A stretch of 64,000 nucleotides of DNA from Pseudomonas fragi (GCF_002269505.1 NZ_NQKQ01000007.1:1-64000); one strand, 5' to 3'. Positions 34,573-44,067 are shown, numbered from the stretch's first letter. Numbers and translations are program-made. The notes: generated from the sequence alone by a model not told the origin.

Positions 34573-36231
34573 TCAAGGCGAATGTTGCGTGTCGGCTGCG
34601 TCATCCAGCTCCAGGGCCCCGGTTTCAGAGGTCTCCAGCACCACGTAAGCGCTGCCGCAAAACAGCGAGTTGAGGCGTTTCATGTCCGCGATCAGCTCCA
34701 GATGCATGGAACTGGTCTCGATACTTTGCGTAACTTTACGCTGCAAGCGGCTCACATGGGCGTGGGCCAAACGCCGCTCCTGGGCGCGAAAGCGGCGCTT
34801 TTCACGCAGTAATTGACGGGCGCTCTGCAGATCGGAACTCAGAAAAACAGTCAGGCCAAGGCGCAGGTTATCGATCAACTGGGTTTGCAGGCCCACCAGC
34901 TCCTCCAGCCCTGTTTCGGAGAACGACCGACGCTGGGAGGTTTTCTGCTGCTGGACTTTGCGCAGCATGCGTTCGATCACATCGCTGGCCAGTTTGAGGT
35001 TGATCGCCAGTTCGATGATTTCAGCCCAGCGCCGACTGTCCTGCTCGCTCAAATCCTCCCGCGGCATTTGCGCCAGATAGAGTTTGACCGCGCTGTAGAG
35101 CACTTCGACTTCATCGCTCAACGTGCGCATTTCCTGGGTGATAGCGGTTTGCTTGCCGCGCAGAACGTCGAGCATATTGACCAACATGGTATCGATCAGG
35201 TCACCAATACGCAGGGTTTCGCGCACCGCATTGGCTAATGCCAGGCTCGGTGTATCAAGAGCAGTTGGGTCTAGATGGCGCGGTTTGGCGATGCCGTTGG
35301 CTTGCTCGCGTTCGGGCAGCAGCCAGGCACAAATACGCGCCATCAGGCCTACTGTGGGCAACATCAAGAAACAGCGGGCGGTGTTGTAAAGCAGGTGGAA
35401 GCCGATGACCAACTCCTGGGCGCTATAGCTCAGGCTGTCCATCCAGGCCACCAGCGGGTCGAGCACGGGCATGATCAGCAACAGGCCGATCAGCTTGTAC
35501 AGCAAGCTGCCCAATGCCACCTGCCGTCCCGCAGCGTTCTGCATATTGGTACTGAGAAACGCCAGTACACCGCTGCCGATATTGGCGCCAATCACCAGGC
35601 CAATGGCCACATGCAGGCTGATAACGCCCGCACCGGCCAGGGTGGCGGTCAGCAGCACGGCCGCCAGGCTTGAGTAAGACACCATGGCGAACAGGGCGCC
35701 AACGAGGGCATCGAGCAGGATATCGCCGGTCAACGAGGCAAAAATCACCTTCACACCCTGGGCATGGGTGATGGGTGTGGCAGCTTCAACGATCAGTTGC
35801 AGCGCCAGGATGATCAGACCCAGGCCAATGCCCACCCGCCCCAGTTGCCCGGCTCGGGTTTGCTTGCGAGTCAAAAAGAAAATCACACCCAGAAAAATCA
35901 ACAGCGGCGACAGCCACGACAGGTCGAAGGTCAGCACCCGCGCCATCAAGGCGGTACCGACGTCAGCGCCGAGCATAGTGGCCAACGCGGGAGTGAGCGC
36001 CATAAGCCCCTGGCCGACAAAGGAAGTGACCAGCATGGCCGTGGCATTGCTGCTTTGCACCATCGCCGTGACCACGATCCCGGCGACAAAGGCAAACATG
36101 CGCCGGGAGACGTTTTGCCCGATGACATGGCGCAGGTTGGTACCGTAGACCCGCAGGATGCCGGTTCGGACGATATGCGTGCCCCAGATGAGCAAGGCCA
36201 CCGCGGAAAGCAGATTGAGCAGGGTCAGCAT
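34573..36231 (-). CDS. Na/Pi cotransporter family protein with PhoU-like tail
   Basis: A 552-residue membrane protein. Two Na_Pi_cotrans repeats are visible: VQSSNATAMLVTSFVGQGL with GADVGTALMARVL, and SYSSLAAVLLTATLAG with GANIGSGVLAFLST, together about nine helices (residues 1-310). The cytoplasmic C-terminal part (about 340-535) is helical and PhoU-like (TLRIGDLIDTMLVNMLDVLR, ASDVIERMLRKVQQQ). The family moves phosphate with sodium or related ions; direction and substrate are not proven here. Confidence 0.9.
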   Translation of the reverse strand: MLTLLNLLSAVALLIWGTHIVRTGILRVYGTNLRHVIGQNVSRRMFAFVAGIVVTAMVQSSNATAMLVTSFVGQGLMALTPALATMLGADVGTALMARVLTFDLSWLSPLLIFLGVIFFLTRKQTRAGQLGRVGIGLGLIILALQLIVEAATPITHAQGVKVIFASLTGDILLDALVGALFAMVSYSSLAAVLLTATLAGAGVISLHVAIGLVIGANIGSGVLAFLSTNMQNAAGRQVALGSLLYKLIGLLLIMPVLDPLVAWMDSLSYSAQELVIGFHLLYNTARCFLMLPTVGLMARICAWLLPEREQANGIAKPRHLDPTALDTPSLALANAVRETLRIGDLIDTMLVNMLDVLRGKQTAITQEMRTLSDEVEVLYSAVKLYLAQMPREDLSEQDSRRWAEIIELAINLKLASDVIERMLRKVQQQKTSQRRSFSETGLEELVGLQTQLIDNLRLGLTVFLSSDLQSARQLLREKRRFRAQERRLAHAHVSRLQRKVTQSIETSSMHLELIADMKRLNSLFCGSAYVVLETSETGALELDDAADTQHSP

Positions 36232-36380
36232 GCTGGCTCCCTGTGGTAGATGTGCCTAAGGATCAGATAGCTGCGGGCTGTTCCTACAGATGTTTCTTAA
36301 TCTGTAGTCGGAAATTGATCTGAGCGCCAGCATCGCATAGCTGGCGGAGGGTTGAAACACTTCTGGACAATGATGAACCT

Positions 36381-36406
36381 GTGGGAGCGGGCTTGCCCGC
36401 TCCCAC
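36381..36406. terminator. Single class B REP hairpin after the CitMHS gene
   Basis: GTGGGAGCGGGC, loop tt, GCCCGCTCCCAC: a perfect 12-base stem made of one class B REP unit. It lies 10 bases after the CitMHS stop on the minus strand and probably marks its transcript end. The remaining gap to the Na/Pi gene (36232-36380) shows nothing else clear. Confidence 0.8.
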
Positions 36407-36416
36407 ACCGGTGGGG

Positions 36417-37724
36417 TTAAAGCGTACTGAACAGCGGGAACGTCCCCAGCAGCAGCGCCGCGACCATGATGCACAGGCACACCAGAATGGCCCACTTGAG
36501 GGTGAAACGCTGGTGATCGCCAAACTCGATACCTGCCAGAGCCACCAGCAAATAAGTCGATGGCACCAGCGGGCTGAGCAAATGCACCGGCTGACCAACA
36601 ATCGAGGCACGCGCCATTTCGGCAGCAGTGATGCCGTAGTGGCTGGCCGCTTCCGCCAATACAGGCAGTACGCCGTAGTAGAACGCATCGTTGGACATGA
36701 AGAAGGTGAACGGCATGCTCACCAACGCGGTGATCACCGCCAGATACGGCCCGAGTGCAGGTGGAATCACGGCCAGCAGGCTTTTGGACATGGCATCGAC
36801 CATGCCGGTGCCCGACAGGATGCCGGTAAAGATGCCCGCCGCAAAAATCAGCCCGACCACTGCCAGCACGCTACCAGCGTGGGCCGCGACGCGGTCTTTT
36901 TGCTGCTGCAGGCAAGGGTAGTTGACGATCATCGCGATACTGAACGCGACCATGAACAACACGGGCAGAGGCAACAGACCGGCAATCAGCGCAACCATCA
37001 GTGCCAGGGTCAGCGCACCGTTGAACCAGATCAATTTTGGCCGACGGGCGTCCGGGTATTGGGAAACGCTGATTTCGCTGTGGTCGATTTCATCACCATG
37101 CAGGTGCAACTCACCCAAGCGCGCACGTTCACGCTTGCCGTAAAACCAGGCAATCACCAGGATCGCTGCACAACCGGCAAGCATTGCCGGGATCATCGGC
37201 ACAAAGATGTCCGACGGGTCGACATGCAGCGCACTCGCCGCCCGGGCGGTCGGGCCGCCCCAGGGCGTCATGTTCATCACGCCACCGGCCAGGATGATCA
37301 GGCCGGCCATGATCCGCGGGCTCATGCCGATGCGGCTGTAGAGCGGCAGCATGGCCGCCACGCAAATCATGTAGGTGGTCGCGCCGTCACCATCCAAGGA
37401 CACCACCAGCGCCAGCACCGCAGTGCCCACCGAGATTTTCAGCGGGTCGCCCTTGACCAGCTTGAGGATCTTGCGCACCGCCGGGTCAAACAGGCCGGAG
37501 TCGATCATCAGGGCAAAGTAGAGGATGGCGAACATCAGCATCACCCCGGTAGGGGCCAGCTTGGTGATGCCTTCAAGCATCATCGGGCCGATTTTTGGCG
37601 CAAAACCGCCGAACACGGCAAACAGGATGGGTACCAGAATCAGGGCGATCAGGGCAGATAGGCGCTTGGTCATGATCAAGTACATAAATGTAATGACCAT
37701 GGCAAAGCCAAGGAAGGTCAGCAT
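36417..37724 (-). CDS. CitMHS-family (metal-citrate:H+ symporter-like) transporter
   Basis: A 435-residue transporter with about 11-12 helices. The second in-frame ATG (MLTFLGFAMVITFMYLI) is preferred: GGTGA lies 5 bases upstream and the first helix starts at once; an ATG four codons earlier is the alternative. Family features include the GVMLMFAILYFALMIDSGLF, VVSLDGDGATTYMICVAAML and TPWGGPTARAASALHV blocks and the C-terminal PFTFFMSNDAFYYGVLPVL. It probably takes up citrate complexed with a divalent metal. No two-component regulator is adjacent. Confidence 0.9.
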   Translation of the reverse strand: MLTFLGFAMVITFMYLIMTKRLSALIALILVPILFAVFGGFAPKIGPMMLEGITKLAPTGVMLMFAILYFALMIDSGLFDPAVRKILKLVKGDPLKISVGTAVLALVVSLDGDGATTYMICVAAMLPLYSRIGMSPRIMAGLIILAGGVMNMTPWGGPTARAASALHVDPSDIFVPMIPAMLAGCAAILVIAWFYGKRERARLGELHLHGDEIDHSEISVSQYPDARRPKLIWFNGALTLALMVALIAGLLPLPVLFMVAFSIAMIVNYPCLQQQKDRVAAHAGSVLAVVGLIFAAGIFTGILSGTGMVDAMSKSLLAVIPPALGPYLAVITALVSMPFTFFMSNDAFYYGVLPVLAEAASHYGITAAEMARASIVGQPVHLLSPLVPSTYLLVALAGIEFGDHQRFTLKWAILVCLCIMVAALLLGTFPLFSTL

Positions 37725-37912
37725 AACAGTCACCATTATTGTTGTAGTAGGGCTCTGACCACGTGTTTACGCGTGGCAGGCCAACCGGTCTGTTGCCGGT
37801 AATGACTCGATGCTAGAGGGGGAAGCTTTCAGCCAGCTTTCGCTGGTAAAAGTTCTTACAGGGGAGGGGGGAAAATGAGCGAGAAATAAAAGGGTTGCTG
37901 GTCCTGTAGTCG

Positions 37913-38000
37913 CTGACGAGGAACGAAGGCTGCGAGCTGTTTATAGGCTGCCATGAAGATCAAAAGCTCGCAGCCTTCGTTCCTCATCAGCGACTACAGG
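37913..38000. repeat. Class A REP-type inverted pair
   Basis: CCTGTAGTCGCTGACGAGGAACGAAGGCTGCGAGCT is mirrored at the right end (AGCTCGCAGCC...GCGACTACAGG). It lies just after the stop of the CorC-type gene. The 188 bases between it and the CitMHS gene hold only a short hairpin (CCACG...CGTGG near 37760). Confidence 0.88.
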
Positions 38001-38011
38001 TCGTTCGGGCT

Positions 38012-39352
38012 TTAATCCAGCTTCAGGACCTTGGCCAATACGATTTTCGGGCCTTTCATCTTTTTGATGATGATGCGCAGGCCTTCGACTTCCAGTTGTT
38101 CTTCTTCTGCAGGCACCCGCTTGAGGGTGTCGTAGATCAGGCCTGCGACGGTTTCAGCTTCAACGTGATCGAGGTCTACACCCAGCAAGCGCTCGATCTT
38201 GAACAACGGTGTATCACCGCGTACCAGCAGCTTGCCCGGCTGATACGAGAGGATGCCGCGCTCGGCCTTGCGGTGTTCGTCCTGGATATCACCCACCAGC
38301 ACTTCGAGCACGTCTTCCATGGTCAGGTAACCCACTACCTTGCCGTCAGCCTCTTCGACCAGGGCAAAATGCGCGCCGCCCTTGCGGAACTGCTCAAGCA
38401 ACTGGCTCAGGGGCATGTGCCGCGACACGCGCTCCAGTGGCCGGGTCAGCTCTTCAAGGTTGAAGGTTTCGGGCAGGTGGTCCAGGTCGGCCAGTTCCAG
38501 CAACAGGTCCTTGATGTGCAGCAAACCGACGAAGGTATTGGTGTCGGCATCGTAGACCGGGTAGCGGCTGAATTTGTGGCGACGGAACAGCGCCAGAATT
38601 TCCTTGAGCGGCGCCTTGGAGTCCAGGGTCACCAGGTCTTCGCGGGAGTTGGCCCAGTCGACCACTTCCAGCTCGCCCATTTCCACGGCAGAAGCCAGCA
38701 CACGCATGCCCTGGTCGCTCGGGTCCTGGCCACGGCTGGAGTGCAGGATCAGCTTGAGTTCTTCACGGCTGTAAGCGTGATCATGATGGGCACCGGGCTC
38801 ACCTTGGCCGGCAATACGCAAAATCGCGTTGGCACTGGCATTGAGCAGGTAAATCGCCGGGTACATTGCCCAGTAGAACAGGTACAGCGGCACGGCGGTC
38901 CACAGCGACAGGGTCTCGGGCTTGCGGATGGCCCACGACTTGGGCGCCAGCTCACCGACCACGATATGCAGGTAGGAGATGATGAAGAAGGCAGTAAAGA
39001 ACGAAACGCCCTTGATCACTTCAGGCGACGACACCCCAATGGCGCCCAGCAGCGGCTCCAGGATGTGCGCAAACGCAGGCTCGCCGACCCAGCCCAGGCC
39101 CAGCGATGCCAGGGTGATACCCAACTGGCAGGCAGACAGGTAGGCGTCGAGCTGATTGTGCACGGTGCGCAGGATCTGCCCGCGCCAGCCATTGTCTTCG
39201 GCAATTGCCTCGACCCGGGTCGAGCGCAATTTGACCATGGCGAATTCGGCCGCAACGAAAAAGCCGTTGAGCAAAACCAGGATCAGAGCAAAAAGAATCA
39301 TGCCGAAGTCGGCGAAGAGTGTCGCGAGGGTCAAGCCAGGGGAAGGGTCCAT
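38012..39352 (-). CDS. CNNM/CorC-type (hemolysin family) membrane protein
   Basis: A 446-residue protein with an N-terminal DUF21 membrane domain (about 15-200, FALILVLLNGFFVAAEFAMV and LGITLASLGLGWVGEPAF), a CBS pair (about 215-345, RYPVYDADTNTFVGLLHIKD and VVGYLTMEDVLEVLVGDIQD), and a C-terminal CorC/HlyC domain (about 365-440, ETVAGLIYDTLKRVPAEEEQ). Family members are implicated in Mg or Co ion export; older annotations call them hemolysins without real support. The start ATG is the first in the frame that gives the usual N-terminus. Confidence 0.92.
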   Translation of the reverse strand: MDPSPGLTLATLFADFGMILFALILVLLNGFFVAAEFAMVKLRSTRVEAIAEDNGWRGQILRTVHNQLDAYLSACQLGITLASLGLGWVGEPAFAHILEPLLGAIGVSSPEVIKGVSFFTAFFIISYLHIVVGELAPKSWAIRKPETLSLWTAVPLYLFYWAMYPAIYLLNASANAILRIAGQGEPGAHHDHAYSREELKLILHSSRGQDPSDQGMRVLASAVEMGELEVVDWANSREDLVTLDSKAPLKEILALFRRHKFSRYPVYDADTNTFVGLLHIKDLLLELADLDHLPETFNLEELTRPLERVSRHMPLSQLLEQFRKGGAHFALVEEADGKVVGYLTMEDVLEVLVGDIQDEHRKAERGILSYQPGKLLVRGDTPLFKIERLLGVDLDHVEAETVAGLIYDTLKRVPAEEEQLEVEGLRIIIKKMKGPKIVLAKVLKLD

Positions 39353-39451
39353 GATGGAGTTTTACGGGTTCCGTCGTTACAAATAGGGAGATATGGCCAA
39401 ACAATGTAACGGCTGATGTAGCCCTTGCCTAGTGGGAAAGGGCTACAGGGC

Positions 39452-40774
39452 CTAGTCGATCAGTGTCTTGTGCGGCGTTTTGGTCACTTGGACCGGGGCA
39501 AAATGGCAGGTAAAGGTGCTGCCATGCCCCAGCACACTGCTGATCTCCAGCCGCGCACGGTGGCGCAGCAGCACATGCTTGACGATCGCCAGGCCCAGCC
39601 CGGTGCCGCCGGTGTTGGCGTTGCGGCTGGAATCGACGCGGTAGAAGCGTTCGGTCAAGCGCGGCAAATGTTTGTTGTCGATGCCCACGCCCGAATCCTG
39701 CACGCTCAGATGCGCGCCTGCACCGTCGGCCCACCAGCGAATGCGCACGCTGCCACCATCGGGGGTGTATTTGACCGCATTGAACACCAGGTTGGAGAAC
39801 GCGCTGCGCAACTCGGCTTCACTACCCTTGAGAGCGCAGTCGGCTTCGATGTCCAGGGTGATCGTCTGGTTGCGCTGGCCAGACAACGCCTGGGCGTCGC
39901 TCTTGATCGAACGCAGCAACGTCTCGACGGCCACCGGCTGGTTATCCGAGGGGTAGTCTGTGGCCTCCAGCTTGGCCAGCAGCAGCAGGTCGTTGAGCAA
40001 GGTCTGCATGCGCTCGCCCTGTTGCTGCATTTGCGACAGGGGGCGTTTCCAGCGCGGGTTTACGTCGTCGACGTTATCGAGCAGGGTTTCGAGATAGCCA
40101 CAGATCACCGTCAACGGCGTGCGCAGTTCGTGGGACACGTTGGCGATAAAGTCTTTGCGCATTTGTTCCAGCTGATGAATGCGTGTCACGTCGCGCACCA
40201 GCATCAGGTGCTCGTTATTGCCATAGCGGGTGATATAGAGCTGGATGCGCAAGTGATCGTTGACCGGCGAGGGGATATCCAGTGGTTCGCCGTAATTGCC
40301 TTGCTCGAAGTATTCCTTGAAGCGCGGGTGGCGTACCAGATTGGCTACCGGCTGGCCGCTGTCCTGTGGTGTCTTGAGGCCCAACAGGGTCTCTGCGGCG
40401 AGGTTCCACCACTCCAGGTTACCGTCGCTGTCGAGCATGATGACCGCGTCCTTGAGCGCGGCCGTGGACTCCTGCACGCGATCGATCACTGCTTGCAGCC
40501 GCCCGCGTACACGCTGGTCGCGGCGCTGCAGGTGGTAGATGCTGTCGAATACCTCGCCCCACAGACCGTAGCCATCGGGCGGCGCTTGATCGGGTTTGTG
40601 CTGGCGCAGCCATTCGTGCAGGCGCAGCAACTGCTTGAGGGTCCAGCCCAGATAGAAGGCCAGGCCGATGGCCAGGCTCCAGCCGTAATAACCACTGATC
40701 AGGCCGACCACCAGGCAGGCAGCGACCAGAAGCAACAAATGGCGAATCAGAGTGCCATGCCAATTTTGATTCAC
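39452..40774 (-). CDS. phoR: Phosphate regulon sensor histidine kinase
   Basis: A 440-residue kinase. Two N-terminal helices (about residues 10-45) are followed by a basic linker, a PAS domain (about 98-190, KDAVIMLDSDGNLEWWNLAA), a HisKA domain with H215 in DFIANVSHELRTPLTVICGY and an HATPase domain (LVFNAVKYTPDGG, DSGVGIDNKHL, GTGLGLAIVKHVL). The start is GTG at 40774 with AAGGA upstream. It lies 44 bases downstream of phoB in the same direction. PhoR senses phosphate status through the Pst/PhoU system and phosphorylates PhoB. Confidence 0.96.
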   Translation of the reverse strand: MNQNWHGTLIRHLLLLVAACLVVGLISGYYGWSLAIGLAFYLGWTLKQLLRLHEWLRQHKPDQAPPDGYGLWGEVFDSIYHLQRRDQRVRGRLQAVIDRVQESTAALKDAVIMLDSDGNLEWWNLAAETLLGLKTPQDSGQPVANLVRHPRFKEYFEQGNYGEPLDIPSPVNDHLRIQLYITRYGNNEHLMLVRDVTRIHQLEQMRKDFIANVSHELRTPLTVICGYLETLLDNVDDVNPRWKRPLSQMQQQGERMQTLLNDLLLLAKLEATDYPSDNQPVAVETLLRSIKSDAQALSGQRNQTITLDIEADCALKGSEAELRSAFSNLVFNAVKYTPDGGSVRIRWWADGAGAHLSVQDSGVGIDNKHLPRLTERFYRVDSSRNANTGGTGLGLAIVKHVLLRHRARLEISSVLGHGSTFTCHFAPVQVTKTPHKTLID

Positions 40775-40818
40775 GTCGCGCGGGTCCTTGCTTGCCGTTG
40801 AGTCAGAAAAAGCCGCTA

Positions 40819-41511
40819 TCAGGCTTTGGTGGAAAACCGGTAACCGGTACCACGCACGGTTTGTACCAGATTTTCGTAGGCCTCACCGAGGGCTTTGCGC
40901 AGGCGCCGGATATGCACATCCACAGTGCGCTCCTCCACATACACATTGCCGCCCCAGACTTGATCGAGCAATTGGCCACGAGTGTAGGCACGCTCCTGGT
41001 GGGTCATGAAAAATTGCAGCAGGCGGTATTCGGTAGGTCCCATTTCAGCGGGGGTACCGTCGATGGTCACACGGTGGCTGATGGGGTCGAGCAGCAAGCC
41101 GCCGATCTCGATGGGCGATTCGGCATCGGCCGGGCCTGCGCGACGCAGCACGGCCTTGAGGCGGGCAACCAGTTCACGAGGCGAAAACGGTTTGGTGATG
41201 TAGTCATCCGCGCCCACTTCCAGGCCCTGAATCTTGTTGTCCTCTTCACCTTTGGCCGTGAGCATGATGATCGGGATATCACCGGTCAGCTCTTCGCGCT
41301 TGAGGCGCCGGGCCAGCTCAATGCCCGAGGTGCCGCCGGGCAGCATCCAGTCGAGCAGGATCAGATCCGGTTTACGGTCAACGATAATGGCATGGGCATC
41401 CTGGGCATTATCGGCTTCAAGGCAATCGTAGCCCGCCATTTCCAGGGCCACGGCGATCATCTCGCGAATTGGCGCCTCGTCATCAACGATCAAAATGCTC
41501 CTGCCAACCAT
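40819..41511 (-). CDS. phoB: Phosphate regulon response regulator
   Basis: A 230-residue OmpR-family regulator. The receiver domain has D10-D11, the phosphorylated D54 in [11 protein letters not shown], and the threonine/lysine of [10 protein letters not shown] and [11 protein letters not shown]. The winged-helix DNA-binding domain (about 130-228) ends in [12 protein letters not shown] and VRGTGYRFS. PhoB activates phosphate-starvation genes at PHO boxes. A candidate PHO box lies 53 bases upstream, which would give autoregulation of phoBR. Confidence 0.97.
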   Translation of the reverse strand: MVGRSILIVDDEAPIREMIAVALEMAGYDCLEADNAQDAHAIIVDRKPDLILLDWMLPGGTSGIELARRLKREELTGDIPIIMLTAKGEEDNKIQGLEVGADDYITKPFSPRELVARLKAVLRRAGPADAESPIEIGGLLLDPISHRVTIDGTPAEMGPTEYRLLQFFMTHQERAYTRGQLLDQVWGGNVYVEERTVDVHIRRLRKALGEAYENLVQTVRGTGYRFSTKA

Positions 41512-41564
41512 GCCGTAATCCTCTCGTCATTAAACTGTCTTGTGGCGCATTAGATAACGCAATT

Positions 41565-41582
41565 ATTGCAGTCGTGTGACAG
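41565..41582 (-). promoter_or_regulatory. Candidate PHO box upstream of phoB
   Basis: On the minus strand the sequence is CTGTCAC ACGA CTGCAAT, two 7-base direct repeats separated by 4 bases. It matches the PHO consensus CTGTCAT-N4-CTGTCAT at 11 of 14 positions. Its place and orientation fit autoactivation of phoBR. Confidence 0.65.
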
Positions 41583-41663
41583 CTTTGGGGATTGAACGCG
41601 TTCAGATGGTTAGTGAACTACGCTCTAGGTTCAAATCGTACAACCACATAAAGGACGATTCCG

Positions 41664-42044
41664 ATGACATCTAGCTCGTTTTCCCTAAAGACATTGCTGT
41701 TGACCGCAGCTTTTGCCTTGCCAGGACTGGCGTATGCGGCTGAACCGGCAATGACCAAAGACGGCATGCTGGTTGACCACAAAGGCATGACGCTCTACAC
41801 CTTCGCCAAGGATGCGGGCGGCAAATCCATGTGCAATGACAAGTGCGCTGCCAACTGGCCGCCGCTGGCAGCCGAGAGCACGGCTATGGACATGGGCAAG
41901 TGGACGGCCATCAAGCGCGATGACGGCCACATGCAGTGGGCCTATGACGGCAAACCGCTGTACACCTTTGTCATGGACAAGAAAGCCGGTGACATGACCG
42001 GTGACGGCAAGATGGACGGGGCGTGGAAAGTGGCCAAGCCTTAG
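41664..42044 (+). CDS. Secreted repeat protein of the COG4315 type
   Basis: A 126-residue exported protein with a signal peptide (SLKTLLLTAAFALPGLAYA, cut near residue 25). Two copies of the family unit are visible: LVDHKGMTLYTFAKD (about 36-50) and WAYDGKPLYTFVMDKKAGD (about 92-110), with CNDKCAANWPPL between, whose two cysteines probably pair. The family carries the Yx(F/W/Y)xxD motif; its function is not established. The start has AAGGACGA upstream. It ends at a class A repeat and a bidirectional terminator. Confidence 0.9.
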   Translation: MTSSSFSLKTLLLTAAFALPGLAYAAEPAMTKDGMLVDHKGMTLYTFAKDAGGKSMCNDKCAANWPPLAAESTAMDMGKWTAIKRDDGHMQWAYDGKPLYTFVMDKKAGDMTGDGKMDGAWKVAKP

Positions 42045-42050
42045 GACTTC

Positions 42051-42197
42051 TGTAGCCGCTGCCGAGGGACGAGGCTGCGATCGGCGACGAAGTCGTCGCA
42101 AGTCCAGATTCTGCGGTGTGCCGGTTAGACCTGACATGCAGACTTTACGGCCGCTTCGCGACCGATCGCAGCCTCGTCCCTCGGCAGCGACTACAAG
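42051..42197. repeat. Class A REP-type inverted pair with enlarged spacer
   Basis: TGTAGCCGCTGCCGAGGGACGAGGCTGCGATCGGCG is mirrored by CGATCGCAGCCTCGTCCCTCGGCAGCGACTACA. About 75 bases lie between the halves, so the unit (147 bases) is longer than the other class A pairs here (about 88-95 bases). Confidence 0.88.
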
Positions 42198-42206
42198 GAC
42201 TAGCCA

Positions 42207-42249
42207 TAAAAAAACCTCGCCTCCCTGTCACGGGGGGCGAGGTTTTTTA
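42207..42249. terminator. Bidirectional intrinsic terminator between the COG4315 gene and spuH
   Basis: An AACCTCGCC / GGCGAGGTT stem with A and T tracts on either side. It ends the spu operon on the minus strand and the COG4315-type gene on the plus strand. Confidence 0.92.
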
Positions 42250-42259
42250 TCGCGCTGTC

Positions 42260-43150
42260 TTAAACCGCACTGGTCGACTGCGGACGACGTACGTCCGGCT
42301 GCTTCCAGGACTCGGCTGCCGACTCGTCGATAGCCTGCTGGATCGCCTTTTTGCGGTGCTCTTCAGCGCGGCGGCTGAAGAACCACACCATAAAGGTCAC
42401 CAGCGACACCGCCAGCAGGATCAGGCTGGCCACGGCGTTGATCTCGGGTTTAACCCCCAGACGCACCGCCGAGAACACTTCCATCGGCAAGGTCGTCGAC
42501 CCCGGGCCCGACACGAAGCTGGCCAGTACCAGGTCATCCAGCGACAGGGCGAAGGACATCATCGCCCCCGCAGCCAGTGAAGGCGCAATCATCGGAATGG
42601 TGATCAAAAAGAACACCTTCCACGGCTTGGCACCCAGGTCCATCGCCGCTTCTTCGATCGACAGGTCCAGTTCACGCAAACGCGACGACACCACCACCGC
42701 CACATAGGCCGAGCAGAACGTTGTGTGCGCGATCCAGATGGTCACCAGGCCACGCTCTTGCGGCCAGCCAATCATCTGCGCCATGGCCACAAACAGCAGC
42801 AACAGCGACAGACCGGTAATCACCTCGGGCATCACCAGCGGCGCCGTCACCAGGCCGCCAAACAGCGTACGGCCCTTGAAGCGGCTGATACGGGTCAGCA
42901 CGAATGCCGCCAACGTACCCAGTGCCACCGCGGCAATCGCCGTGTACAGAGCGATTTCCAGGGAGCGCATCACCGAGCCCATCAGTTGCGTGTTATCCAG
43001 CAGGCCCACGTACCACTTCAGCGACCAGCCGCCCCACACCGTCACCAGCTTGGAGGCGTTGAAGGAGTAGATCACCAGGATCAGCATCGGCAGGTAGATG
43101 AACAACAACCCCGCGACCAACATGAAGCTAGAAAAACGGAAGCGATTCAT
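42260..43150 (-). CDS. spuH: Polyamine ABC transporter permease (PotI-like)
   Basis: A 296-residue inner-membrane permease with six helices. The ABC-permease EAA loop is visible in LREL-DLSIEEAAMDLGAKPWKVFFLITIPM (about 185-215). It pairs with the SpuG permease to move putrescine/spermidine. Its start overlaps the spuG stop (ATGA), so translation is coupled. It is the last gene of the spu operon, followed by a bidirectional terminator. Symbol from the spuABCDEFGH gene order known in P. aeruginosa. Confidence 0.93.
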   Translation of the reverse strand: MNRFRFSSFMLVAGLLFIYLPMLILVIYSFNASKLVTVWGGWSLKWYVGLLDNTQLMGSVMRSLEIALYTAIAAVALGTLAAFVLTRISRFKGRTLFGGLVTAPLVMPEVITGLSLLLLFVAMAQMIGWPQERGLVTIWIAHTTFCSAYVAVVVSSRLRELDLSIEEAAMDLGAKPWKVFFLITIPMIAPSLAAGAMMSFALSLDDLVLASFVSGPGSTTLPMEVFSAVRLGVKPEINAVASLILLAVSLVTFMVWFFSRRAEEHRKKAIQQAIDESAAESWKQPDVRRPQSTSAV

Positions 43151-44067
43151 ATCTTGCCCTCCAGCTCTTTAGCCTGGCTGCGGTTGAACAGAATGATGGG
43201 CACGATCAGGATCGCCAGCATGACCACGGCAAGCGCAGACGCCACCGGCCAGTCACGGTTGTTGAAGAACTCTTGCCACAACACTTTACCGATCATCAGG
43301 GTTTCCGGGCCGCCGAGCAGTTCAGGAATCACGAACTCGCCCACCACCGGGATAAACACCAGCATGCAGCCGGCAATAATGCCGTTTTTCGACAGCGGCA
43401 CGGTGATCTTCCAGAAGCTGTTGAACGTGCTCGAACCCAGGTCAGACGCGGCTTCCAGCAGGCTGGTGTCGTGCTTCACAAGGTTGGCATACAGCGGCAG
43501 GATCATGAACGGCAGGTAGGAATACACAATGCCGATGTACACCGCGATATTGGTGTTGAGGATCTGCAGGGGTTCGCTGATCCAGCCCATCGACATCAAG
43601 AAGCCATTGAGCAGGCCGTTGTTGCTGAGAATGCCCATCCACGCGTAAACGCGGATCAGGATCGCGGTCCAGGTCGGCATCATGATCAGCAGCACCAGCA
43701 CGGTCTGCATCTCTTTGCGCGCATTGGCGATGGCATAGGCCATCGGGTAACCGATCAACAGGCACAGCAGGGTGCTGAAGAAAGCCATCTTCAGCGAGCC
43801 CAGATAAGCGGCGATATACAGCTCATCGTCGCCGAGCATGGCGTAGTTGCCCAGGTTCAGCAGCACCTGGATTTTCTGGTCAACGTAGCTGTAGATCTCG
43901 GTATACGGCGGGATCGCGACGTCCGCTTCGGCAAAGCTGATCTTCAGGACGATGAAGAACGGCAACATGAAGAACAGAAACAGCCACAGGAATGGAATCC
44001 CGATGACCATATGGCGGCCACCGGGGGTTATTCGTTGCAGTCGGCGTTTAAGCTTTCGCATGTTCAT
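43147..44067 (-). CDS. spuG: Polyamine ABC transporter permease (PotH-like)
   Basis: A 306-residue permease starting MNMRKLKRRLQRITPGGRH, with ATG at 44067 overlapping the spuF stop (ATGA); a longer in-frame start is rejected. It has six helices and the permease loop SLLEAASDLGSSTFNSFWKI (about 215-235). The N-terminal helix and the periplasmic loop EADVAIPPYTEIYSYVD match PotH. It partners with spuH in the same transporter. Confidence 0.93.
   Translation of the reverse strand: MNMRKLKRRLQRITPGGRHMVIGIPFLWLFLFFMLPFFIVLKISFAEADVAIPPYTEIYSYVDQKIQVLLNLGNYAMLGDDELYIAAYLGSLKMAFFSTLLCLLIGYPMAYAIANARKEMQTVLVLLIMMPTWTAILIRVYAWMGILSNNGLLNGFLMSMGWISEPLQILNTNIAVYIGIVYSYLPFMILPLYANLVKHDTSLLEAASDLGSSTFNSFWKITVPLSKNGIIAGCMLVFIPVVGEFVIPELLGGPETLMIGKVLWQEFFNNRDWPVASALAVVMLAILIVPIILFNRSQAKELEGKI

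Noticed and set aside
38012..39352. Hemolysin toxin
   Set aside because: The protein is a DUF21-CBS-CorC membrane protein; the hemolysin name of the family is historical and has no sequence support here.
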